In this document: piece by piece, positions 1 to 4,898 of the stretch
Layout of the letters: the number at the start of each line of letters is the position of its first letter
How positions within the stretch are numbered: the first letter of the stretch is position 1
Position numbers and translations under genes: made by a program
Source: Patescibacteria group bacterium
GTDB taxonomy: Bacteria; Patescibacteriota; Patescibacteriia; UBA2591; PGYQ01
Direction of reading: 5' to 3'
Length of the DNA stretch: 6,447 nt
NCBI GenBank assembly: GCA_020057535.1
Contig: JAGVFS010000008.1
Span: 1-6,447, forward strand
Notes under the pieces: model-generated
The model's database searches: none
Seen by the model: only the letters and a program-made list of their open reading frames with translations
Told to the model about the DNA's origin: nothing

Positions 1-1
1 T

Positions 2-382
2 ACATTTTATATTGGTTATTCTTTTGATAATGGAAATGGAAAGAAAATACTTAAAAAAAGTTTATTTCCTTATTTTATTTTTTGGATAATTAGAGGATTT
101 ATAAAAACCATTCCTGGGGTTTTTGTAATAGAACTTTTTTCTAGAATTTTTCGTTCTAGAATTTTCATTCCTTTAATAGCTCACACTTACAAAACAGCTA
201 ATCAATATGGAACTTTAAAATACGCTATATTTTTTGAACAATCTTTGACTATTGGAAAAATATCAATCGCTTTTATTGCATTTTTATTATTTACTTTTTG
301 CGGCGTTGGATTTTGGATTTGGACTATTATTTTTTTTATTGCTGGTCTATATTCTTTGTTATATTATTTTGATTCAAAATAA
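2..382 (+). CDS. C-terminal fragment of a multi-pass membrane protein, possibly MFS-type transporter
   Basis: An open frame enters from the left edge and ends at TAA 380-382, giving about 126 residues; the start lies outside the window. The piece is very hydrophobic. Two clear membrane helices are packed at the C-terminus (roughly residues 88-122, rich in F, I, L and W), and another hydrophobic stretch lies near residues 20-48. Between them is a polar loop (AHTYKTANQYGTLKY) followed by FFEQSLTIGK. This loop-then-helix arrangement resembles the last part of MFS-like permeases that I associate with CPR genomes, but no signature motif proves it. A five-codon in-frame duplication (SRIFR then SRIF) occurs at 140-165. 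It is followed 67 bp later by tsaC on the same strand. The coding call is firm; the family is a guess. Confidence 0.7.
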   Translation, partial: TFYIGYSFDNGNGKKILKKSLFPYFIFWIIRGFIKTIPGVFVIELFSRIFRSRIFIPLIAHTYKTANQYGTLKYAIFFEQSLTIGKISIAFIAFLLFTFCGVGFWIWTIIFFIAGLYSLLYYFDSK

Positions 383-449
383 ATTTTACTTTTGTTAGTT
401 AATTGTTTGTATGTTTTGCTTAATTAATTTTAAAAAAATCCAAAAGGCA

Positions 450-1046
450 ATGGGTAATATTCAAAAAGCGGTTGAAATTTTAAAAAATGGAGGAATGGTA
501 ATTTATCCAACTGATACTTGTTATGGCATTGGCGTTGATGCGACAAATAAAAAAGCCATAAAAAAAACAATTGTTTTTAAAAAAAGAGATTTTAAAACCC
601 CAATTTCTGTAATTGTAAAAAATTTTAAAATGGCCCAAGAAATTGGCGAATTCAATTCTCAAGCTAAAAAATTATTTAAAGAAAATTTGCCTGGACCTTT
701 AACGTTAGTAGTTAAAAAGAAAAAAAGTATTTATCAATTACCAAATATTCTTACAGCTAAAAAAAGAAAAATTGGCATTAGAATGCCAAATAATAAAATA
801 GCTTTGGAATTAGTTAAAAAATTCAACAAACCAATTACAACCACTTCGGCTAATGTTTCCAATAAACCAGAATGTTATTCTAAACAAGAAATTTTAAAAC
901 AATTTAAAAAAAATATAAAAAAAATTGATTTGATTTTAGATATTGGAAAACTTCCAAAAATTAAACCATCAACTGTGATTGAAATTATTGGTGGAAAATT
1001 GAAAATTTTAAGACAAGGGAAAATAGAATGCAAAATGCAGAATTAG
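450..1046 (+). CDS. tsaC: Threonylcarbamoyl-AMP synthase, TsaC/YrdC type
   Basis: A cytoplasmic enzyme that makes threonylcarbamoyl-AMP from threonine, bicarbonate and ATP. This is the first step of t6A37 modification in ANN-decoding tRNAs; TsaD with its partners then transfers the group. From ATG 450 the product is 198 residues, the size of the short TsaC form without the extra Sua5 C-terminal domain. Family motifs appear in order: PTDTCYG (20-26), a KKR basic motif (44-46), PGPLT (81-85), GIRMP (109-113), TTSAN (131-135), STV (174-176) and RQG (188-190). I chose ATG 450 because the family normally begins 10-20 residues before the GG-x-PTDT strand and AAAGG lies just upstream. An in-frame ATG at 411 would add 13 residues with no family likeness. 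The last codons run into an AATGC-type repeat, giving an atypical ECKMQN tail. No other t6A gene is present here. Confidence 0.93.
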   Translation: MGNIQKAVEILKNGGMVIYPTDTCYGIGVDATNKKAIKKTIVFKKRDFKTPISVIVKNFKMAQEIGEFNSQAKKLFKENLPGPLTLVVKKKKSIYQLPNILTAKKRKIGIRMPNNKIALELVKKFNKPITTTSANVSNKPECYSKQEILKQFKKNIKKIDLILDIGKLPKIKPSTVIEIIGGKLKILRQGKIECKMQN

Positions 1047-1080
1047 GAATGAAAAGAAATTAAATAAAAAAGTTGAAATA

Positions 1081-1120
1081 GAAAAAAAGAAAAAAAGAAA
1101 AAAATAATAAAATAATAAAA
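1081..1120 (+). repeat. Perfect 8-bp-period tandem tract, (GAAAAAAA)x3 then (TAATAAAA)x2
   Basis: Three exact copies of GAAAAAAA (1081-1104) are followed without a gap by two exact copies of TAATAAAA (1105-1120), so the 8-bp register is kept across a change of unit. TATAAT follows immediately at 1121. The tract begins 34 bp after the tsaC stop. It could come from replication slippage, or be a bent or flexible A-tract region upstream of a promoter; neither is shown. Confidence 0.85.
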
Positions 1121-1126
1121 TATAAT
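1121..1126 (+). promoter_or_regulatory. Possible -10 box for a transcript through the structured region
   Basis: A perfect TATAAT directly follows the 8-bp-period A-rich tract. No recognisable -35 lies 16-18 bp upstream; an A-rich UP-like tract is there instead. If used, transcription would begin near 1133 and cross the three-way-junction element. A perfect TATAAT is not rare by chance in DNA this A+T-rich, so this is weak. Confidence 0.25.
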
Positions 1127-1211
1127 GAATATAAAACATTTATATAAAAAATAAATTAACTTTTTATTAGAAAGGCGATTTTGTTTTAAAGTTTTTTAGC
1201 AAAAATAAGTA

Positions 1212-1315
1212 AAATTAAATCACTAAATTATATTTAGCGTGAATTTGATTAAATTATCGCGTCTATATTTCTATATAAAATCAAATTAGATTTTGGTTTA
1301 ATTTGTAGTTTTTTT
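1212..1315 (+). ncRNA. Candidate structured RNA: three-way junction with 3' U-run
   Basis: Complementary segments nest neatly. P1 pairs 1212-1221 with 1295-1304 (10 pairs, one G-U). P2 is ctaaat/atttag, 1223-1228 with 1232-1237, a perfect 6-bp stem on a 3-nt loop, extendable by 1221-1222/1240-1241 across a 2-nt bulge. P3 is aatttgatt/aatcaaatt, 1242-1250 with 1279-1287, 9 perfect pairs, capped by tatat/atata (1264-1268 with 1273-1277) on a TTCT loop. P2 and P3 abut directly, and the few G/C bases cluster in P2's bulge and in the asymmetric loop (TCGCG, 1257-1261). A T7 run at 1309-1315 follows P1, like the tail of an intrinsic terminator. It matches no RNA family I recognise. It could be a small RNA, the 3' end of the tsaC transcript or part of a leader. 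Stems are mostly A-U, so chance is a serious alternative. Confidence 0.3.
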
Positions 1316-1331
1316 AAAAAAGAGATATAAT
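1303..1331 (+). promoter_or_regulatory. Candidate sigma-70-type promoter for rpmF-gyrA
   Basis: TTGTAG (1303-1308) and a perfect TATAAT (1326-1331) are separated by exactly 17 bp. The -35 keeps the key TTG. The predicted start near 1338 would give rpmF a leader of about 200 nt containing hairpins at 1351-1367 and 1454-1472. The -35 overlaps the 3' arm of the P1 stem of the upstream structured element, so the two may be in different transcripts. It is the best-spaced promoter candidate in the region. Confidence 0.45.
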
Positions 1332-1350
1332 TAAAATAATTTTATTTTCG

Positions 1351-1367
1351 ATAAATTTTCAATTTAT
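1351..1367 (+). other. Perfect 7-bp hairpin in the presumed rpmF leader
   Basis: ATAAATT (1351-1357) and AATTTAT (1361-1367) are exact inverted copies around a TTC loop, followed by TTTT (1367-1371). All pairs are A-T, so the fold would be weak. No role is assigned. Confidence 0.4.
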
Positions 1368-1453
1368 TTTTAAATAAAATTTTTAATTCTAAAATTTGTT
1401 TTGCGAATTATTTAACATGGTAAATTATTTCAAATAAATATATAAATATATAA

Positions 1454-1472
1454 CTACCAAACTTTGGTTTAG
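1454..1472 (+). other. Hairpin with G-C pairs in the rpmF leader
   Basis: ACCAA (1456-1460) pairs with TTGGT (1464-1468) around an ACT loop. CT/AG (1454-1455 with 1471-1472) can extend it across a TT bulge. It is followed by a T-rich run (1475-1495). It is one of the few G-C-containing stems between tsaC and rpmF and lies about 60 nt before the rpmF start. It could be a weak terminator or attenuator or a leader element; the stem is short for an efficient terminator. Confidence 0.3.
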
Positions 1473-1495
1473 AGATTTTTAATTTTAATTATTTT

Positions 1496-1523
1496 GTCAA
1501 TTGTCAAATGTCAATTGTCAAAT
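1496..1523 (+). repeat. 14-bp perfect tandem duplication just before rpmF
   Basis: GTCAATTGTCAAAT occurs twice head to tail (1496-1509 and 1510-1523). It ends 12 bp before the rpmF ATG, exactly where a ribosome binding site would be expected, yet it carries no Shine-Dalgarno sequence. The unit is itself built from the near-repeat GTCAATT/GTCAAAT, so the tract is effectively four 7-bp units. Confidence 0.9.
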
Positions 1524-1535
1524 GTTTTTTCTTTT

Positions 1536-1763
1536 ATGGCCTTACCAACTCAAAAAAGGACAAAATCGTCCAAAAGAATACGAACATCCACTTTTGCCCT
1601 TAAAAAACAGAAGTTGATAAATTGTTCTCAATGCAAAAAAGCAGTGATGCCTCATCATGCTTGTTTAAATTGTGGTTATTATAATAATCGAGAAGTTTTA
1701 AAAATTAAGACAATAAAACACAAGAATACAAAAAATAAAAAAACGTTAAAACATAAAAAATAA
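1536..1763 (+). CDS. rpmF: Large ribosomal subunit protein bL32
   Basis: A small basic protein of the 50S subunit, 75 residues from ATG 1536. The N-terminus MALPTQKRTKSSKRIR matches the canonical bL32 start (MAVPKR-x-S-x-RR pattern). The zinc ribbon is intact: C30-x2-C33 and C43-x2-C46 within CSQCKK...HHACLNCGYY. Reading on from an in-frame TTG at 1494 would add 14 residues encoded by the tandem repeat and without family likeness, so ATG 1536 is preferred. The protein is longer than the usual 55-60 residues because of a lysine-rich tail (about residues 55-75). No Shine-Dalgarno is visible. gyrA follows after 64 bp on the same strand, so cotranscription is likely. The usual bacterial partners of rpmF (the YceD/DUF177 gene, plsX) are not adjacent. 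Confidence 0.95.
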   Translation: MALPTQKRTKSSKRIRTSTFALKKQKLINCSQCKKAVMPHHACLNCGYYNNREVLKIKTIKHKNTKNKKTLKHKK

Positions 1764-1827
1764 ATTAACCTAATCACTTTTATAATTTTAGTTTTTTGAG
1801 GATTAGAGAAAATTTTATTTATTTTCT

Positions 1828-4329
1828 ATGCTAAAAAGATTAAAAAATAATAAAAAAAATGATTTAAATAAAACAGATGAAATTTTTATAGAAAAAATTA
1901 ATCCTTTTTCTATTACTGAAGAAATGAAGATTTCTTATTTGGATTACGCAATGTCTGTTATTGTTGCTCGAGCTTTGCCAGACACGCGAGACGGATTAAA
2001 ACCGGTTCATCGTCGAATACTTTACGCAATGTGGAGTATGGGACTTAAAGCCGGAGGTAGATTTAGAAAATCCGCGACAGTGGTTGGGGAAACTTTAGGA
2101 AAATATCATCCACATGGAGATGTCGCTGTTTATGATTCAATGGTTAGAATGGCGCAAGATTTTTCTATGCGTTATCCTTTAATTAAAGGACAAGGAAATT
2201 TTGGTTCAATGGATGGGGATAATGCGGCATCTATGCGTTACACGGAGGTAAAGTTAGCCACTATTGCCGAAGAATTACTTTTTGATCTTGAAAAAAATAC
2301 TATTGATTTTGTTCCTAATTACGATGAATCACATAAGGAGCCGCGAGTTTTACCAGCTAAATTGCCAAATTTATTACTTAATGGAAGTATGGGAATTGCC
2401 GTTGGTATGGCAACTAATATTCCGCCACATAATTTAAATGAACTTTGTCAAGGAATTATTTATTTAATTGATCATCCTGAATGTGCTATTGAGGAATTAA
2501 TGAATTTTATCAAGGGGCCGGATTTTCCAACCGGAGGAATTATTTACAATGCCGATGAAATTAAACAAGCTTATACAACAGGGAGAGGAAGCATTCCAGT
2601 GCGATCAAAAACAGAAATAATAGAAACTCATCCGGGATATTTTAAAATTATTGTTTCAGAAATCCCTTATCAAGTTAACAAAGCGCAACTTTTGGAAAAA
2701 ATTGCCGAATTAGTTAAAAATAAAAAAATTGAAGGAATAAAAGATTTAAGAGACGAATCAAATAAAGAAGGGGTTCGAATGGTAATTGAATTAAAAAAAG
2801 ACGCTTATCCTCAAAAAATTTTAAATAGTCTTTTTAAATTAACGCAACTTCAAGATACTTTTCATGTTAATATGATCGCTTTGGTTGATGGAATTCAGCC
2901 AAAACTTTTAACTCTAAAATTAATTTTAGAAGAATATATTAAACACAGAGAATGGGTTATTAAAAGAAGAGCTGAATTTGAATTAGCGCAAGCGCGAGAA
3001 AGAGCTCATATTTTAGAAGGATTAAAAATCGCTTTGGCTAACATTGACGCGATTATAAAAATAATAAAAAAATCAAAAGATAGAGAAGAAGCAAAAAATA
3101 ATTTAATAAAAACATTTAAATTAAGCGAGAGGCAAACATTGGCTATTTTAGAAATAAAATTACAGCAATTAGTTAATTTAGAAAAAATGAAAATTGAGCA
3201 AGAGTTGGAAGAAAAATTAAAATTAATAAAAAAACTTGAAGAAATTTTAGCTAATAGAAAAAATATTTTAAAAATCATAAAAGAAGATTTAGCGCAATTG
3301 CAAGAAAAATTTAAAGACGAAAGAAGAACTCAAATTGATATTCAAACAATAAAAGAATTTTCTCAAGAAGATTTAATTCCAAATGAACCGTGTGTTATCG
3401 TTGTAACTCGAGATGGATATATAAAACGTCTTGCTCCAGAAACATTTAAAGTTCAGGCACGAGGAGGTAAAGGGATTATAGGATTAACAACAAAAGAAGA
3501 AGATGTTGTTGGACATTTATTTACAACAACAACACATTCAGATTTATTATTTTTTACTTCTAAAGGAAGGGTTTTTCAGCTTAAGGCTTATGATGTTCCA
3601 GTTACTTCTCGATTAGCCAAGGGACAGGCTTTGGTTAATTTTTTGCAAATTACTTCTGAAGAAAAAATTTCAGCCATTCAATATTTAACCACATTAAAAG
3701 ATTGTAAATATTTAGTAATGACTACAGAAAAAGGAATAATTAAAAAGGTAGATATTGCCGATTTTATTAATGTTCGTCGTTCGGGATTAATTGCTATTTC
3801 TCTTAAAAAAGATGATTCTTTGAAATGGGTTAAATCTTCTTCTGGAAAAGATGAAATTATTTTAATTACTGCTTTGGGTCAAGCGATTAAATTTAAAGAG
3901 GAACAAATTAGGGAAATGGGTCGAACAGCTTCTGGTGTATTTGGTATTAAACTTAAAAAAGACGATAAGGTAATAGAAATGGATGTAATAAATTCTAAAA
4001 TTAGCGATGCAAAACTTTTAATTGTTACTGAAAATGGATTTGGTAAAATGACCAAATTAAATTTATATCGTTTACAAGGACGAAAAGGAACTGGAATTAA
4101 AACAGCTAAAATTACCAATAAAATAGGAAAAATTGTTTCAGCTATGGTAGTTAATGGAAAAAATCTTTCCGAAGAAATAACTGGCGATTTAGTTATTATC
4201 TCTATTCAAGGTCAAGTTATTCGCCTTCCTTTAAAAAAGGTTTCGGTTTCTGGTCGCGTTACTCAAGGGGTAAGATTAATGAGATTTAAAAATAAAAACG
4301 ATAAAATCGCTTCGGTAACATTGGTTTAA
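1828..4329 (+). CDS. gyrA: DNA gyrase subunit A
   Basis: The breakage-reunion subunit of gyrase. With GyrB (not in this window) it introduces negative supercoils using ATP. It is complete at 833 residues. The catalytic core begins at [16 protein letters not shown], followed by [15 protein letters not shown]. The DNA-cleaving tyrosine is Y138 in AASMRYTE (E. coli Y122). The helix-4 region reads [11 protein letters not shown] (94-104). A long alpha-helical coiled-coil section (about 385-505) ends in DERRT. The C-terminal domain has a GyrA box QARGGKG (543-549) and six beta-pinwheel blades with turns near 528, 580, 636, 684, 737 and 795. This identifies GyrA rather than ParC. It lacks the E. coli-type acidic tail. 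Relative to E. coli there is an N-terminal extension of about 16 residues, rich in K and N. ATG 1828 is the first start after an in-frame TAG at 1804; a GAGG at 1798-1801 is too distant (about 26 nt) to be an ordinary binding site. Confidence 0.97.
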   Translation: MLKRLKNNKKNDLNKTDEIFIEKINPFSITEEMKISYLDYAMSVIVARALPDTRDGLKPVHRRILYAMWSMGLKAGGRFRKSATVVGETLGKYHPHGDVAVYDSMVRMAQDFSMRYPLIKGQGNFGSMDGDNAASMRYTEVKLATIAEELLFDLEKNTIDFVPNYDESHKEPRVLPAKLPNLLLNGSMGIAVGMATNIPPHNLNELCQGIIYLIDHPECAIEELMNFIKGPDFPTGGIIYNADEIKQAYTTGRGSIPVRSKTEIIETHPGYFKIIVSEIPYQVNKAQLLEKIAELVKNKKIEGIKDLRDESNKEGVRMVIELKKDAYPQKILNSLFKLTQLQDTFHVNMIALVDGIQPKLLTLKLILEEYIKHREWVIKRRAEFELAQARERAHILEGLKIALANIDAIIKIIKKSKDREEAKNNLIKTFKLSERQTLAILEIKLQQLVNLEKMKIEQELEEKLKLIKKLEEILANRKNILKIIKEDLAQLQEKFKDERRTQIDIQTIKEFSQEDLIPNEPCVIVVTRDGYIKRLAPETFKVQARGGKGIIGLTTKEEDVVGHLFTTTTHSDLLFFTSKGRVFQLKAYDVPVTSRLAKGQALVNFLQITSEEKISAIQYLTTLKDCKYLVMTTEKGIIKKVDIADFINVRRSGLIAISLKKDDSLKWVKSSSGKDEIILITALGQAIKFKEEQIREMGRTASGVFGIKLKKDDKVIEMDVINSKISDAKLLIVTENGFGKMTKLNLYRLQGRKGTGIKTAKITNKIGKIVSAMVVNGKNLSEEITGDLVIISIQGQVIRLPLKKVSVSGRVTQGVRLMRFKNKNDKIASVTLV

Positions 4330-4397
4330 AAATTTATGGAAATTATAAAAATCGTTTTATTTTTAAAAATTTTAAAAAGTTATTAACGGATTAAGTT

Positions 4398-4790
4398 ATG
4401 GAAAAAATTTTAGGCATTGATTATGGAAAAAGTAAAATTGGTTTGGCTTTGTCTGATAGGTTATTAAAAATAGCCATGCCTTATAAAATTATAAAAAATC
4501 AAGGAATAAAAATTGTTATACGAGAATTGAAAAAAATTTGCGAACAAGAAAATGTGACTCAAATTATTCTTGGTCAACCCAGTCAATTAACTAATAATAA
4601 TCAGCAAATAATAATGGAGATTGAAAAATTTTTTAAAGAAACAAAAAAAATTTTAAAAATTCCAATAGATTTTGAAAGTGAGAGGATGACCACTAAAATA
4701 GCTAAAACTTTATTAAAAGGGAGTAAAATAAAAGATGATGATTCTGTTGCGGCAATGATTATTTTACAAGATTTTCTAGATAGAAAATAA
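4398..4790 (+). CDS. ruvX: RuvX/YqgF family RNase H-fold nuclease (pre-16S rRNA processing / putative resolvase)
   Basis: A 130-residue cytoplasmic protein with the RNase H-like YqgF fold. Family members take part in 5' maturation of 16S rRNA and have been proposed as Holliday-junction resolvases. Visible motifs: GIDYGKSKIGLALSD (6-20) with the first catalytic Asp D8; a GQP turn (59-61) in place of the usual GLP; SERMTT (94-99), where most members have DER(L/F)T and E95-R96 are kept; and DDSVAAMIILQDFL (114-127), where D115 matches the last conserved Asp. The loop between the last two motifs is short. It starts 68 bp after gyrA with no clear Shine-Dalgarno and may be cotranscribed. The family assignment is firm; activity is inferred. 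Confidence 0.92.
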   Translation: MEKILGIDYGKSKIGLALSDRLLKIAMPYKIIKNQGIKIVIRELKKICEQENVTQIILGQPSQLTNNNQQIIMEIEKFFKETKKILKIPIDFESERMTTKIAKTLLKGSKIKDDDSVAAMIILQDFLDRK

Positions 4791-4842
4791 AAAAAACGTA
4801 AAGCGCAAAATGTAAAATAATAATTTAAAATATTTTTTTAAA

Positions 4843-4871
4843 TGGACATTTTAAAAAATATGGAGTAGAAT
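4843..4871 (+). promoter_or_regulatory. Candidate promoter for the beta-propeller gene
   Basis: TGGACA (4843-4848) and TAGAAT (4866-4871) are 17 bp apart, each one mismatch from the sigma-70 consensus. Transcription would start near 4878, inside the ATAATTC repeat, leaving a leader of only about 20 nt without a Shine-Dalgarno. An overlapping perfect TATAAT (4873-4878) is an alternative -10 without a good -35. Confidence 0.45.
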
Positions 4872-4873
4872 TT

Positions 4874-4894
4874 ATAATTCATAATTCATAATTC
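4874..4894 (+). repeat. Triple 7-bp tandem repeat (ATAATTC)x3 at the propeller gene start
   Basis: Three exact copies of ATAATTC (4874-4880, 4881-4887, 4888-4894), then AT, lie 4 bp from ATG 4899. The tract fills the position of a ribosome binding site and starts just after a predicted -10 box. Its placement and 7-bp unit length parallel the tract before rpmF, though the sequence differs. Confidence 0.9.
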
Positions 4895-4898
4895 ATTT

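Larger units (their letters stand above)
1047..1535 (+). other. Long gene-free, structured intergenic region between tsaC and rpmF
   Basis: About 490 bp with no credible coding frame. It contains a purine-rich 8-bp-period repeat (1081-1120), a perfect TATAAT (1121-1126), inverted repeats that can form a three-way junction (1212-1304) followed by T7 (1309-1315), a promoter candidate (1303-1331), a hairpin (1351-1367), a second hairpin (1454-1472) and a 14-bp tandem repeat (1496-1523). The other gene-to-gene gaps in the window are about 65-110 bp, so this one is several times longer than its neighbours. No tRNA (no T-loop or acceptor stem pattern) or rRNA was recognised. Confidence 0.75.

Noticed and set aside
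140..165. Direct repeat TCTAGAATTTT within the first gene as a regulatory site
   Set aside because: It is an in-frame five-codon duplication in coding sequence and needs no regulatory explanation.
411..449. Upstream ATG start for tsaC
   Set aside because: It adds 13 residues absent from the family; ATG 450 gives a normal N-terminus. Not fully excluded.
480..662. Minus-strand open frame opposite tsaC; similar frames opposite gyrA (3006-3278, 3879-4118) and the propeller gene (5758-5958)
   Set aside because: All lie inside well-supported genes on the other strand, have no recognisable motifs and reflect A/T-rich codon composition.
1212..1304. tRNA or tmRNA in the structured region
   Set aside because: No T-loop consensus, acceptor stem or CCA end; the three arms do not have cloverleaf sizes.
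1494..1535. Upstream TTG start for rpmF
   Set aside because: The extra residues are encoded by the tandem repeat and have no bL32 likeness; ATG 1536 gives the canonical N-terminus.
1770..1806. Inverted repeat CTAATC/GATTAG around TATAAT (1781-1786) before gyrA, considered as a regulatory hairpin or separate gyrA promoter
   Set aside because: Only six pairs with a 25-nt loop, and the TATAAT has no matching -35 at suitable spacing.
4336..4386. 16-codon frame (MEIIKIVLFLKILKSY) between gyrA and ruvX
   Set aside because: Too short, low complexity and without a ribosome binding site; expected by chance in this composition.
1496..4894. CRISPR array or mobile element ends
   Set aside because: The repeats are short, contiguous and unrelated in sequence, without spacers, transposase genes or target-site duplications.
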